The position numbers and the translations under genes were made by a program. A DNA stretch of 64,000 nucleotides from assembly GCA_937120495.1 (NCBI GenBank), contig CAKZJW010000035.1, forward strand, positions 1 through 64,000, written 5' to 3'. Positions 1 through 9,678 of this stretch are shown in pieces (position 1 is the first letter of the stretch; each line of letters opens with the position of its first letter). The DNA is from an uncultured Oligoflexia bacterium (GTDB lineage: Bacteria > Bdellovibrionota > Bacteriovoracia > Bacteriovoracales > Bacteriovoracaceae). The notes under the pieces were generated by a model that saw only the letters and a program-made list of their open reading frames with translations, did no database searches and had not been told where the DNA came from.

Positions 1-42
1 TGTAAATCAAGTAGTAGTTCCTTAGAATTTATAAATATTATT

Positions 43-73
43 CTTTCACTTAAGTGAAAGGTCGGGATATAAT
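43..73 (+). promoter_or_regulatory. prkA operon promoter with palindromic operator
   Basis: A perfect 18-bp palindrome, CTTTCACTTAAGTGAAAG, occupies 43-60. It contains a -35-like TTCACT at 45-50. A consensus TATAAT lies at 68-73 with a 17-bp spacer. The position of the palindrome over the -35 box suggests a dimeric repressor site. The regulator is unknown. A second, imperfect inverted repeat (AGAATTGG / CCAATTTCT, 81-99) lies in the leader just before the ribosome-binding site. Confidence 0.6.
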
Positions 74-116
74 ATATTTAAGAATTGGCCCCAATTTCTA
101 AGGAAGGGAGTAAGTT

Positions 117-2180
117 ATGGCCCAGATAGACATCAAGAATTTCATGCAAGAAAACTTCAAGATTGAGGACTTTACTCATCTAAATTGGAGTGGAACTTTC
201 CAGGACTACCTAGACATCGTTTCTGAAGACCCAAGGGTTGCAAGGAACTCCTTCCAAAGAGTTCATGACATGATCATGTCATTTGGAACTTCAAATTACA
301 CTGAATATAAGAAAGACATCGTGAGATATCATTTCTTTGATGACCCAATCAATAATGGTAAAGATGCTGTTTTTGGAATTGATGTTCATCTTATGAAATT
401 TGTTAACTTTTTTAAAGCTGCTTCTGCCGGTTATGGAACAGAGAAAAGGGTACTACTTCTTCATGGACCAGTAGGGTCAGCGAAGTCATCAATTGCGAGA
501 AATTTAAAGCAAGGACTTGAGCATTACTCTAAAACTGATGATGGAAGAATGTTTACTTTTGAATGGTATGACCAAGAGGAATCAGATATTTTAGGGGGTC
601 AAAAATTATTTCCATCTCCAATGCATGAAGAACCATTTAAATTGATTCCTGTAGAAGTTAGAAAGCAATTTCTTGATAACTTAAACAAAGGAAGAAAAGA
701 CGGTGAAGTTAAAATAAATATTAAAGGCGAAGTAAATCCCGCTGACAGATATATCCTTAACCAATATATGATGAAATATGATGGTGATTGGATGAAAGTG
801 ATGGAAAATCACATTAGAGTAAAGAGACTTCTTCTTTCTGAAAAAGATAGAATTGGTATTGGTACATTCCAGCCAAAAGATGAGAAAAACCAAGACTCAA
901 CAGAATTAACTGGTGATATCAATTATAGAAAAATTGCCTTGTATGGTTCAGATTCAGATCCACGAGCATTTAACTTTGATGGAGAGTTTAATATTGCCAA
1001 TAGAGGTATTGTTGAATTTATCGAGATGTTAAAGCTTGATGTCGCCTTCTTATATGACTTACTAGGTGCTTCACAAGAGCAATCAATTAAACCTAAAAAA
1101 TTCTCTCAAACTGATATTGATGAAGTTATTTTAGGCCATACAAATGAGCCCGAATTTAGAAAGCTTCAATCAAATGAATTTATGGAAGCACTAAGAGATA
1201 GAACTGTAAAGATTGATGTTCCTTATATTACTCGTCTAGATCAAGAAGTTAAAATTTATCAAAAAGATTTTAATGGAGATACAATTCCTCATATGCATAT
1301 TGCTCCTCACACTCTTGATGTTGCAAGTATGTGGGCAATATTGACAAGACTTGAAGAACCTAAAAAAGCTGACTTAACTAAGCTTCAAAAACTAAAACTT
1401 TATAATGGAAAAACTCTTCCAGGATACAATGAAGACAATGTTAAAGAGCTTAGAAAAGAGGCTATTAGAGAGGGACTTGATGGTATATCACCAAGATATA
1501 TCCAAGATAAAATCTCAAATTCTCTTGTTAAAAATTCTCATGCTGGATGTTTAAATCCTTTTATGGTTTTTAATGAATTGGAATCAGGTCTTAAACATCA
1601 CGGACTAATTTCTTCTCCAGATCAACTTGATCACTTTAGAGAAATGCTGGCCGTTACTCGTCAAGAGTATGAAGATATTGTTAAAAATGATGTTCAAAAA
1701 GCAATCTCTGTTGATGAGACAGCTATTCAAACTCTATGTGCAAATTATATCGATCACGTAAAGGCATATACTCAAAAAGAGAAAATTAGAAATAAGTACT
1801 CTGGAAAACTAGAGGATGCTGATGAGAGATTCTTAAGATCTATTGAGGAAAAAATTGATATTCCTGAGTCGAGAAAAGATGATTTTAGACGTGAAATTAT
1901 GAATTATATTGGAGCTCTTGCTATCGAAGGTAAACAATTTGATTACAAAATGAATGAGAGACTTCACAGAGCACTAGAGCTTAAATTATTTGAAGATCAA
2001 AAAGATAGTATAAAGTTAACAACAATTATTTCAAATGTTGTAGATAAAGCAACTCAAGAGAAGATTGATGTTATTAAAACAAGACTTATTAAAAACTTTG
2101 GTTATTGTGAGATCTGTTCAACAGATGCGCTGAACTTTGTTGCAAGTATTTTTGCAAAAGGTGATTCGATAAAATCATAA
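117..2180 (+). CDS. prkA: PrkA family serine protein kinase
   Basis: This 687-residue protein has the PrkA layout: an N-terminal AAA+ ATPase-like domain with a Walker A motif GPVGSAKS at residues 117-124, and a C-terminal PrkA-specific domain (about 425-680). Length is typical of bacterial PrkA/YeaG. Family members are cytoplasmic stress or starvation kinases that in enterobacteria act with YeaH. The start ATG is preceded by the purine-rich Shine-Dalgarno AAGGAAGGGAG. It is the first gene of a four-gene operon with the DUF444 and SpoVR genes, a widely conserved trio in proteobacteria and firmicutes. Regulation is probably through the palindromic promoter upstream. The function of the trio in this organism is inferred only from family membership. 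Confidence 0.93.
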   Translation: MAQIDIKNFMQENFKIEDFTHLNWSGTFQDYLDIVSEDPRVARNSFQRVHDMIMSFGTSNYTEYKKDIVRYHFFDDPINNGKDAVFGIDVHLMKFVNFFKAASAGYGTEKRVLLLHGPVGSAKSSIARNLKQGLEHYSKTDDGRMFTFEWYDQEESDILGGQKLFPSPMHEEPFKLIPVEVRKQFLDNLNKGRKDGEVKINIKGEVNPADRYILNQYMMKYDGDWMKVMENHIRVKRLLLSEKDRIGIGTFQPKDEKNQDSTELTGDINYRKIALYGSDSDPRAFNFDGEFNIANRGIVEFIEMLKLDVAFLYDLLGASQEQSIKPKKFSQTDIDEVILGHTNEPEFRKLQSNEFMEALRDRTVKIDVPYITRLDQEVKIYQKDFNGDTIPHMHIAPHTLDVASMWAILTRLEEPKKADLTKLQKLKLYNGKTLPGYNEDNVKELRKEAIREGLDGISPRYIQDKISNSLVKNSHAGCLNPFMVFNELESGLKHHGLISSPDQLDHFREMLAVTRQEYEDIVKNDVQKAISVDETAIQTLCANYIDHVKAYTQKEKIRNKYSGKLEDADERFLRSIEEKIDIPESRKDDFRREIMNYIGALAIEGKQFDYKMNERLHRALELKLFEDQKDSIKLTTIISNVVDKATQEKIDVIKTRLIKNFGYCEICSTDALNFVASIFAKGDSIKS

Positions 2181-2210
2181 TAAAGTCTAACCTACTATCA
2201 AGGAGAGTGA

Positions 2211-3329
2211 GTGGATCATCCAATTAAAAGGGACCATTCAAGATTTAGAAAAATCGTAAAGGGTAAGGTTCGTGAGAATCTTCGAAAATATGTTTCTCAA
2301 GGTCAACAGATCATTCCTAAAGGTACTGATAAATTCACTGTACCAATGCCTAGTATTGATATTCCAAGATTTCGTTTTGGTGATCAAAGCCAAGGTGGAG
2401 CTGGTCAAGGTCAAGGCGAACAAGGCGATCCTGTTGCTGGTGAACCGGGTGAAAACGGAGAGCCAGGTCAAGGTGAAGCCGGTGAAGGTGAAGGGAATAA
2501 AGAACTTGAAGTAGAGATGAATATTGATGAGCTTGCGAAAATCCTTGGAGATGAGCTTGAGCTTCCAAATATTGAACCAAAAGGCAAAAGCCAAATAGCT
2601 TCAACAGTTGATAAGTATACCTCTATTGGAACTGTAGGCCCAGACTCACTAAAGCATTTAAAAAGAACTTATAAACAGGCACTTAAAAGACAAATGTCTA
2701 TGGGGATCTATGATCCAAGCAACCCTAAAGTTGTTCCAATTAGACATGACTACCGTTACCGATCAGCTGATACAAAAATCGAGATGGAAAACTCAGCTGT
2801 TGTTATTTATATGATGGATGTATCAGGGTCAATGGGTGAGGAACAAAAAGAAATTGTTCGAACTGAATCATTCTGGATAAATCTTTGGTTAAAGTCTCAG
2901 TATAAAAATATTGAAGTTCGCTACATTATTCACGATGCAACAGCAAAAGAAGTTGATGAAGATGTCTTTTTTAAAACACGAGAAAGTGGTGGTACTTTGA
3001 TTTCATCTGCTTTTAAACTTTGTAAGCATATTATTGAAACAGACTATAACCCTGATGAGTGGAATATATATCCTTTTCATTTCTCTGATGGTGATAACTG
3101 GTCAGCTGATGATACAAAACTTTGTTTAAGTCTTATGGATGACTATCTTTTGCCAAACTCAAATATGTTTTGTTATGGGCAAGTTGAAAGTCGTTATGGT
3201 TCGGGACAATTTTATAAAGATTTGTCAGCAAAATACGGAACTGAAAGTGATAGCGTTATACTTAGTAAAATTAAAGATAAGGATGCTATCTTAGATTCTA
3301 TTAAAGACTTTTTAGGTAAAGGTAAATAG
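2211..3329 (+). CDS. DUF444 (YeaH/YhbH) family protein with VWA-like domain
   Basis: The 372-residue product matches the DUF444/YeaH/YhbH family that accompanies PrkA. A basic N-terminus is followed by a low-complexity Gly/Gln/Glu-rich linker at about residues 60-97. A von Willebrand factor A-like domain then begins with the metal-site motif [10 protein letters not shown] at about 201-210. The start codon is GTG at 2211 with AGGAG just upstream. It sits 30 bp after prkA and is followed immediately by the SpoVR gene, so it is co-transcribed. In other bacteria the protein is genetically linked to PrkA signalling; its direct biochemical role is not established. The Gly-rich linker has unusual base composition for this window and creates spurious ORFs in other frames. 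Confidence 0.9.
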   Translation: MDHPIKRDHSRFRKIVKGKVRENLRKYVSQGQQIIPKGTDKFTVPMPSIDIPRFRFGDQSQGGAGQGQGEQGDPVAGEPGENGEPGQGEAGEGEGNKELEVEMNIDELAKILGDELELPNIEPKGKSQIASTVDKYTSIGTVGPDSLKHLKRTYKQALKRQMSMGIYDPSNPKVVPIRHDYRYRSADTKIEMENSAVVIYMMDVSGSMGEEQKEIVRTESFWINLWLKSQYKNIEVRYIIHDATAKEVDEDVFFKTRESGGTLISSAFKLCKHIIETDYNPDEWNIYPFHFSDGDNWSADDTKLCLSLMDDYLLPNSNMFCYGQVESRYGSGQFYKDLSAKYGTESDSVILSKIKDKDAILDSIKDFLGKGK

Positions 3330-4835
3330 ATGTTAAGAACTAAAATTATTAGTGGAAAACTCTTAGAACTTCAACGTGAAATACAAGGCTATGCAGATGA
3401 GTTTGGATTAGATTATTTCCCACAAGTCTTTGAGGTTTGTGATTACGATACTATTAATATTCTTGCTGCCCAGGGTGGATTCCCAATTCGATATCCTCAC
3501 TGGAAGTTTGGGATGGATTATGATCAACTCTCGAAGGGGTACCGCTTTGGTATTCAAAAAATCTACGAGATGGTTATTAATACTAATCCTTGTTATGCCT
3601 ACCTTCTTGAAGTTAATAATTGGCTTGATCAAAAATTAGTTATGGCCCATGTTTACGGACATAATGATTTTTTTAAAAACAATATGTGGTTTGGTAATAC
3701 CAATCGAAATATGATGGATGTAATGGCCAATCATGGTACAAAAATTCGTCGTTATATGGAGAAATATGGCCATGACAGAGTTGAGTTATTTATAGATAAA
3801 GTTTTATCTTTAGAGAATCTTATAGATGTAAATAACTTGTTTGAAACAAATGAAGTGATTCAGTCTCGACGAGAAAAAGAAAAGCAAGCATCAATTGAAG
3901 CTGAGAATGATGGATATGTAATGGATGATAGAAGCCAAGCTTTAAAATCATTTATGAATACCAAGAAAAAAGACAATGATGCTCCTGTTGAACAAAGTAC
4001 AGGTCCAGAACCTATGATGGCCGAACAAAATACTGCCAAGGGTGAAAAGGATATATTAAAATTTCTTATAGAAAATGCACCTCTTGAAGAGTGGGAAGCT
4101 GATATTATTGGTTGTTTGCGAGAAGAAGCTTATTATTTTCTTCCTCAAAGAATGACAAAGATTATGAATGAAGGATGGGCAAGTTATTGGCACTCAAGCA
4201 TTCTTACACAAAGAGCACTTGATCCTAATGAATTTATCGATTTTGCAGACAAGCACGCCGGCGTAATGGTGATGAGTAAGCAAAATATTAACCCTTATAA
4301 AGTAGGTATTGAGTTAATGCGAGATATTGAGTACCGCTGGAATACGGGGCGTTTTGGAAAAGACTATAATGAGTGCCCATCAATGCACGATAAAGAAAAT
4401 TGGAATACAAATCTAGGCCTTGGTAGAGAGAAAATATTTGAAGTGAGAAAATCTCATAATGATATAACTTTCCTGGAAGAATTTTTAACACCTGAATTTT
4501 GTAATAGACAACAGATTTTCACTTATAAGTACAATCCTAGATCAGCTAGAATGGAAATTGATACAAGAGACTTTGAGGCTATTAAACAAAAGCTTCTCAC
4601 TCAGCTGACAAATTTTGGTTCACCCCTAATTCAAGTTGAAGACTCTAATTATAAAAATAGAAAAGAGCTTCTTTTAAAGCACGTTCACGGTGGAGTGGAT
4701 CTTGATATGCAGTTTGCAGATGCCACGATGAGAAACCTATATGCTATCTGGAAAAGACCTGTTAACCTTGCCACAACGTACGAGGATAAAGAAGTCGTAT
4801 TTAACTTTAATGGAAATGAATTAAAAGCGTTATGA
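3330..4835 (+). CDS. SpoVR family protein
   Basis: This 501-residue protein is a full-length SpoVR/YcgB-type protein. Recognisable features are the N-terminal block around PHWKFGMDYDQLSKGYRFG, the NPCYAYL segment, the HVYGHNDFFKNN motif and the NEGWASYWHS motif. A charged insert at about residues 180-235 is less conserved. The name comes from Bacillus spore cortex formation, but the family is common in non-sporulating proteobacteria, where it sits beside PrkA and DUF444. The ATG directly follows the preceding TAG stop, and the gene overlaps the next by ATGA, so translation is coupled on both sides. Sporulation should not be inferred. Confidence 0.92.
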   Translation: MLRTKIISGKLLELQREIQGYADEFGLDYFPQVFEVCDYDTINILAAQGGFPIRYPHWKFGMDYDQLSKGYRFGIQKIYEMVINTNPCYAYLLEVNNWLDQKLVMAHVYGHNDFFKNNMWFGNTNRNMMDVMANHGTKIRRYMEKYGHDRVELFIDKVLSLENLIDVNNLFETNEVIQSRREKEKQASIEAENDGYVMDDRSQALKSFMNTKKKDNDAPVEQSTGPEPMMAEQNTAKGEKDILKFLIENAPLEEWEADIIGCLREEAYYFLPQRMTKIMNEGWASYWHSSILTQRALDPNEFIDFADKHAGVMVMSKQNINPYKVGIELMRDIEYRWNTGRFGKDYNECPSMHDKENWNTNLGLGREKIFEVRKSHNDITFLEEFLTPEFCNRQQIFTYKYNPRSARMEIDTRDFEAIKQKLLTQLTNFGSPLIQVEDSNYKNRKELLLKHVHGGVDLDMQFADATMRNLYAIWKRPVNLATTYEDKEVVFNFNGNELKAL

Positions 4836-5614
4836 AAAAAATTTGGATTACAGGGGCCTCAAGCGGGATTGGAGAAGCATTAGCATACGAATTAAACTCT
4901 AGAGGCTACTTTGTTGTCATCTCAGCAAGAACAGAACAAGCACTTCTGTCTGTAAAAGAAAAATCAAAATTTCCTGATAAAATAAAAATACTTCCTCTTG
5001 ATCTTGGTGAAATAGATCAACTTCAATCTAAAACAGATTCACTTATTTCTGAGGTTGGTGAAATTGATATACTTGTAAATAATGGTGGTATTAGTCAAAG
5101 ATCATTTGCTGCTGAAACAAAAATTTCAGTCGATGAAAGAATAATGCGAGTAAATTTTTTAGGTACAGTTGCTCTTACTAAAGCACTTCTTCCACATATG
5201 ATTAAAAGAAAAAGCGGGCATATTGTCACTGTGAGTTCGATGGTTGGGAAGTTTGGAACACCACTACGTTCTAGTTATTCGGCAAGTAAGCATGCTCTTC
5301 AGGGCTTTATGGATGCTTTGAGAGCGGAAGTTTTTGAAAGTGGAATTGATGTCTCTATAATTTGCCCAGGATATGTCGCAACAGATGTTTCTAAAAATGC
5401 ACTAACAGCAGATGGATCAAAGCAAAATACTATGGATCAAGCGACTGCAAATGGAATAGAACCAAAAGAATTTGCAAAAAAAATGGCAAATGCTATTGAA
5501 GCGAAAAAAGCAGAAGCTTATATTGCAGGTTCAAAAGAGATGTTTGGACTTTATGTTAGTAGGTTCTTTCCTTCACTTTTTAGAAAGCTTGTAAGGAAGA
5601 TGGCCGTAACTTAA
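4832..5614 (+). CDS. Short-chain dehydrogenase/reductase (SDR)
   Basis: A classical SDR of 260 residues. The cofactor motif TGASSGIG is at 7-14, an NNGG variant of the usual NNAG is at 83-86, the catalytic Ser is near 135, and the YxxxK pair is Tyr149/Lys153. The sequence is of the DHRS7-like group with a hydrophobic C-terminal tail, suggesting a lipid or hydrophobic substrate; the substrate cannot be told from sequence. It overlaps the SpoVR stop by four bases (ATGA) and ends the prkA operon. The converging aminotransferase gene overlaps its stop by four bases. Association of an SDR with this operon is not general and may be specific to this lineage. Confidence 0.88.
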   Translation: MKKIWITGASSGIGEALAYELNSRGYFVVISARTEQALLSVKEKSKFPDKIKILPLDLGEIDQLQSKTDSLISEVGEIDILVNNGGISQRSFAAETKISVDERIMRVNFLGTVALTKALLPHMIKRKSGHIVTVSSMVGKFGTPLRSSYSASKHALQGFMDALRAEVFESGIDVSIICPGYVATDVSKNALTADGSKQNTMDQATANGIEPKEFAKKMANAIEAKKAEAYIAGSKEMFGLYVSRFFPSLFRKLVRKMAVT

Positions 5615-6522
5615 TACTTGTATGTCTCATTTTCTATGCTTTTCTTGATCAATTCCTTGTAAAGCTTTTGAAGTCTTTCAATAAAATTAAAGTCGATATT
5701 AAATTTATGTTCATCAATTATACTTACAGGCATAATGCCTCTTGTAGATGACGTAATGAAAACAGTTTGTGCTTGCTTAAGCTCATTAGCTGTAAAGTTC
5801 TCAATTTTGAGAGGGATTTTATTTTTATTACAAAGCTCAATTAGCTTTTCTCTCGTAATACCTTTTAGTAAACCGGACTCAGCTGGAGGGGTATGAATAA
5901 TTCCATTTTTTATAAACCATATATTAAAGCTTGATCCCTCAGTAATGAATCCATTTCTATTTTCCATTAAGGCATCATCAAACTGAAGTTTCTTGGCTTC
6001 ACTAACAGCTAGAACATTGTTTAGATAGTTTCCAGACTTTGCTGATGGATTTGTCGATCTTGCATCATTTCTTAGAATTGATACGATTGAAAGTTTAATT
6101 CCGTTTGTATAAAAGATTTCAGGGTGAATGGGTTTTGGTTTTGTGATTATTACCAGATTATTCTTATGAGAACTTGAGGGATCAAGGGTTATTTCTGTCT
6201 CGCCTCGAGTAAGAATAATTCGAATATAGGCATCACTGATTTTTGAAGTTTGAAGTGTCTTTATTGACTCTCTAATAATTTCATCTCTTGAGTAGTATAT
6301 TTGCATATTTAAAAATCTTGCAGACTGATAAAGTCGATCAATATGATCCTCAAAAAAAATTAAATTACTATCTAGAGAATACGCAACTTCATAAATGGAG
6401 TCACCATAGAGAAAACCTCTATCAAAAATTGAGATTTTTGCGTCTTTGGCATCACAAATCTCTCCATTAATATTAATTACGGATTGTTTGTATAGATTTT
6501 CTAATTTATTATTTTTCTTCAT
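5611..6522 (-). CDS. Class IV aminotransferase (branched-chain / D-amino acid type)
   Basis: The 303-residue protein has the fold-type IV PLP aminotransferase pattern. It has an N-terminal FDRGFLYGDSIYEV block, the catalytic lysine in SAKSGNYLNN at Lys162, and the phosphate-binding NGFITEGSSFN region with a downstream GLLKGITRE. The family includes branched-chain aminotransferase, D-alanine aminotransferase and aminodeoxychorismate lyase. Sequence alone does not decide between them, though the motif spacing resembles the IlvE/DAAT group. The gene is downstream of, and overlaps by 14 bp, the secreted-protein gene that begins at 7915, so the two are likely co-transcribed. Its 3' end overlaps the convergent SDR gene. 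Confidence 0.85.
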   Translation of the reverse strand: MKKNNKLENLYKQSVININGEICDAKDAKISIFDRGFLYGDSIYEVAYSLDSNLIFFEDHIDRLYQSARFLNMQIYYSRDEIIRESIKTLQTSKISDAYIRIILTRGETEITLDPSSSHKNNLVIITKPKPIHPEIFYTNGIKLSIVSILRNDARSTNPSAKSGNYLNNVLAVSEAKKLQFDDALMENRNGFITEGSSFNIWFIKNGIIHTPPAESGLLKGITREKLIELCNKNKIPLKIENFTANELKQAQTVFITSSTRGIMPVSIIDEHKFNIDFNFIERLQKLYKELIKKSIENETYKY

Positions 6523-7915
6523 TAACTAATTGTATCAGGTTGTTGTCTAGTTCTTCAATGTCTCTTTGACTAACAAATATCTCTTCTTCTAGTGGGCTGC
6601 TTTCAAAGTTTTGCGTATACTCATTTATAATATCAACTTTTTCTTGGTGCACTTTTTCATCTCTGTGTATTGTCATTGTGAAATTTTCCCAACTTTGGAG
6701 ATGAAACTGTAACCAACAATTAATACCATCATTGTTTTTACAAGATAGGTCTGCAAATGTTTCAGCTGTGTCTTTATTCTTTAGCATTAGAGAATTATAT
6801 GTCATTAATTGATTAACTTCTGAGCTTTGAGCATTTCTACTTCCGTAAATAATTTTATTTAAATCCTTCGTAGCCCCTGTAAAATCTTTTTTTTGTGTTT
6901 TAAGAGCAGCTTTTATAGTTAGCTTTGTAAATTTATCTTTCTCTTTTGTATCTAATTGTTCAAGGTAGTCAATTCCATCATCCCATTGTTGTAATATCCA
7001 AGCTAGGGGAATCATTCTTTCGAGACTATTTTGAGAATTAATCTTTCTTTTGAGTGCAAGTTTAAATTGAGCGTAGGCCAGTTCATATTTTTTTTGTGCT
7101 AAAAATATATTTCCTTTAATATTTTGTGAATTTGGAGACTTTAAATCTTCGATGAAGTGATAAGACTTAACAAGCTCTCCCTCTCTGTAGTAGAGCATAC
7201 CAACTAATTCTCGTATTTCTGGGTCTGTGTATACGTCTTCATTCAAAAATTTTAAACGCTTTAGTATTTTGTTTTGTTGTCCAAGATAAAGAGATAGTTT
7301 TAAAAAGAGTTTGAGGTATGCACCTTTTTCGTTTTCTATGTTTATCGATTTAAATGGAATTTTAGTTGCATCTTTGTTTTTTCGAAGCTTTAAGTTCACA
7401 AGTGTAGACATCCAAATATGATCAGTGCTTGACTGATCTAATGTTGCGTCAATACATCGCCCCCATTGCTTAGAGGCATCAGATGCTTTATCTAGAATTA
7501 GTAAATTTAGAGATCTTAATAGACATAAGTTTTTTGTATAACTTAAAGTTTTCATCTCTTTCTTACTTAAATATTCTAAGCTTCTTTCATAATTACCTTG
7601 AATAAAATAAATAATTGATAGATATCTAAACTTTATGATTTGAGCATACTTATCGGGAGTTTGGTCTTGGAGTAGCATCATTTTTGCTTTTTCAAGGTTA
7701 CCATTAATAATATAAAATTTAATTTTACCTAGGTGAGTTGTTATTCGTTTGTTGTGATTCAATTTTCGATAAAAATCTTGCTCAACTAAGTCCGTATCAA
7801 AAGCCGGGTATTTAAAATGGCCTCTTTGTTCAATAAAAAAGTCATTCTTGTTAATATCTAGTGCTAGAGCACTAAAATTAAGCAGTAGGAAATAAATTAC
7901 TAATAATCGTTTCAT
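6509..7915 (-). CDS. Secreted helical-repeat protein, function unknown
   Basis: The 468-residue product is not a family I recognise. It begins with a clear signal peptide (MKRLLVIYFLLLNFSALA) and so is probably periplasmic. The rest is rich in paired amphipathic helices with TPR-like spacing, for example around residues 70-130 and 250-340, and it ends in an acidic tail. Such solenoids usually bind other proteins. It is transcribed away from the neighbouring secreted-protein gene at 7971, across a 55-bp intergenic gap that holds an inverted repeat. It overlaps the aminotransferase gene downstream. No catalytic motif is visible. Confidence 0.7.
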   Translation of the reverse strand: MKRLLVIYFLLLNFSALALDINKNDFFIEQRGHFKYPAFDTDLVEQDFYRKLNHNKRITTHLGKIKFYIINGNLEKAKMMLLQDQTPDKYAQIIKFRYLSIIYFIQGNYERSLEYLSKKEMKTLSYTKNLCLLRSLNLLILDKASDASKQWGRCIDATLDQSSTDHIWMSTLVNLKLRKNKDATKIPFKSINIENEKGAYLKLFLKLSLYLGQQNKILKRLKFLNEDVYTDPEIRELVGMLYYREGELVKSYHFIEDLKSPNSQNIKGNIFLAQKKYELAYAQFKLALKRKINSQNSLERMIPLAWILQQWDDGIDYLEQLDTKEKDKFTKLTIKAALKTQKKDFTGATKDLNKIIYGSRNAQSSEVNQLMTYNSLMLKNKDTAETFADLSCKNNDGINCWLQFHLQSWENFTMTIHRDEKVHQEKVDIINEYTQNFESSPLEEEIFVSQRDIEELDNNLIQLVNEEK

Positions 7916-7954
7916 ATATAAACATATCGTCTTTATCTCCGATAAGTTTATATA
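7915..7954. promoter_or_regulatory. Inverted repeat between divergent genes
   Basis: Arms TATATAAACATATCG (7915-7929) and CGATAAGTTTATATA (7940-7954) match over 15 bp with one mismatch around a 10-bp spacer. The repeat fills most of the gap between two divergently transcribed secreted-protein genes. A TATAAT overlaps the right arm end at 7951-7956. A shared operator or symmetrical divergent promoter is the simplest reading; an RNA hairpin at the minus-strand start codon is also possible. Confidence 0.45.
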
Positions 7955-7970
7955 ATAATGAGGAACTTAC

Positions 7971-9635
7971 ATGATTAAAAAGCTCGGCTTTTTACTACTT
8001 TTATCGATGCAATCAACTTGGGCTCTAGTTCCACTTGAGGGTATTCTCTATGGTGATGTAAAGGACATAAGTCAAATAGATCCAATGGAGAGTGTTCATA
8101 ATAAGAATGCTGTCTTAGATATTGATATGTTAAATGCAGAAACTAGAAGGTCGTTTAAAGAGCATATAGGCCTTTATCGTGAAGGCGCAAATTTAGTAAA
8201 TTCATGTCAGTTTAATAATAAGTTTAAGTACAGTAATTCGTGGAAAGAAAAACAGGCAAAAAGAACAATTGCATCAGCCTTACAATATATAGGTTTAGAT
8301 GTCACCATGAAAGCTATCGTTGAGTATGTGAAGCTACTTGAATTTGAAGAGAGTGAGTTTCAAAATTTATACAAAAACTTAATAGTGAACACGTGCTCTC
8401 CAAATATAACTGTTTATAGTAAAAAGTTTCTAGCAGATAATTTTAAACATCTTTATAAAAATTATAAAAAAGGTCAGTTTGAAACTCCATCATTGATGGA
8501 CAGCCCATTTTACTCAAAAGAAGTGAAAGAGCTTACAAACTCAAGATCGGCAAAAAGAAATGAATTAAAGCTTTCAATAAACAACTTTAGAGCATTTTGT
8601 TCTTGGAATGGTGATGTTGATAATTACAGACTACTAACGCCGTACTTAAATAATTCATTTGTAATGAGCTATGTATTTAATCAATTAATTGGAAGAAAAA
8701 TTGTCTACAACCCAATAGACACAAAAATAGAATACGGAGATGACCCGGAAAGTATTCGAGTTAGCTGTAATAACTTAATTTGTAGAAAATCAAATGATGT
8801 AAAATTCAAAGAGCTTTTTCCACGAGTTGTTGGGAGTACTAAACTTTCTGATGATCTTAAAACTCTTTACTGTGGTCATTTTAAGGATTTATCATATAAA
8901 ACTCGGTCTCAAAACCCGAAGATTTTAAGCTGGATGAAAGAGGGGACAATCGATACTCCTTATCTAGAGTCTATGAATTTCTTATCCTTACTAACTCATA
9001 AATCAGACCTTTTAGTTGCTTCAGATAAATTTACTGACTTAGAACGTCTTATGAAATCGAATATTAAAGATAGGTGGAATCAGTGGGCAAAATCTAAAGT
9101 AGATAATCTTGTTACAGATATTCTCTACGAAGAGTCTCTTAATGTGAAACTAATCTCTCAATTAAAGACACCTGCGACTTTAAAGGGGGAATTCAATTTG
9201 GTTTTTGATTTTACAATGGGAGAGATGGATAAAGTTTTAAACGATGTAGATAAAGTCACATCAGTATTTCATTTGAAGTTTCCAAAGAATTACTTGCGTT
9301 GGGTTAGAAAAGAATTTATTAAAAGAAGTAATTTGTCTGATTATGAGGGATTGAAAAAATTAGATAAAAATATTGTTGAGTATGTTACAACTCAGATTAA
9401 ACAAAAAGAGAAATATTTCTTAATCCCAATTTGGACAGATAAGATTTCAAATATAATTGCCAAAGAATTACAAGATCAACTAGTTGAGTATCGAGGAACA
9501 AAGCTTAATGAGTTTACAAATAAGCTTGTTTCGGTGCCTGTGAAATTCAGATTTGGATTATTTGCTTTAAAATATTTAAATGATAAATTTAAAGCTAAGT
9601 ATAGAAATTTAAATATATATCAAGCAAAGCGTTAA
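7971..9635 (+). CDS. Secreted protein, function unknown
   Basis: This 554-residue protein starts with a signal peptide (MIKKLGFLLLLSMQSTWA) and is otherwise a mostly helical, lysine-rich sequence with scattered cysteines (residues about 66, 143, 207, 268, 275 and 302), compatible with disulphides in the periplasm. I recognise no domain. The start ATG follows GAGGAACTTAC, a usable ribosome-binding site. It is divergent from the secreted helical-repeat gene and may share regulation with it. It is followed 43 bp later by the sigma factor gene, which has its own probable promoter. Confidence 0.68.
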   Translation: MIKKLGFLLLLSMQSTWALVPLEGILYGDVKDISQIDPMESVHNKNAVLDIDMLNAETRRSFKEHIGLYREGANLVNSCQFNNKFKYSNSWKEKQAKRTIASALQYIGLDVTMKAIVEYVKLLEFEESEFQNLYKNLIVNTCSPNITVYSKKFLADNFKHLYKNYKKGQFETPSLMDSPFYSKEVKELTNSRSAKRNELKLSINNFRAFCSWNGDVDNYRLLTPYLNNSFVMSYVFNQLIGRKIVYNPIDTKIEYGDDPESIRVSCNNLICRKSNDVKFKELFPRVVGSTKLSDDLKTLYCGHFKDLSYKTRSQNPKILSWMKEGTIDTPYLESMNFLSLLTHKSDLLVASDKFTDLERLMKSNIKDRWNQWAKSKVDNLVTDILYEESLNVKLISQLKTPATLKGEFNLVFDFTMGEMDKVLNDVDKVTSVFHLKFPKNYLRWVRKEFIKRSNLSDYEGLKKLDKNIVEYVTTQIKQKEKYFLIPIWTDKISNIIAKELQDQLVEYRGTKLNEFTNKLVSVPVKFRFGLFALKYLNDKFKAKYRNLNIYQAKR

Positions 9636-9644
9636 TGCTAAACC

Positions 9645-9675
9645 TTGACATTCATCAATATGAAACCAATATACA
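9645..9675 (+). promoter_or_regulatory. Candidate promoter of the rpoH-like gene
   Basis: A consensus -35 TTGACA lies at 9645-9650, with AT-rich -10 candidates (TATACA at 9670-9675, or AATATA at 9668-9673) 17 to 19 bp downstream. Predicted transcription would begin within a few bases of the ATG at 9679. No Shine-Dalgarno is visible, so the message may be leaderless or nearly so. Confidence 0.4.
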
Positions 9676-9678
9676 TGT

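Noticed and set aside
2238..2604. Three overlapping open frames on both strands within the DUF444 gene
   Set aside because: They are produced by the repetitive Gly/Gln/Glu-coding linker of the real gene and have no start signals or recognisable sequence.
3330..4835. Evidence for sporulation from SpoVR
   Set aside because: SpoVR with PrkA and DUF444 is common in non-sporulating bacteria, and no other sporulation gene is present.
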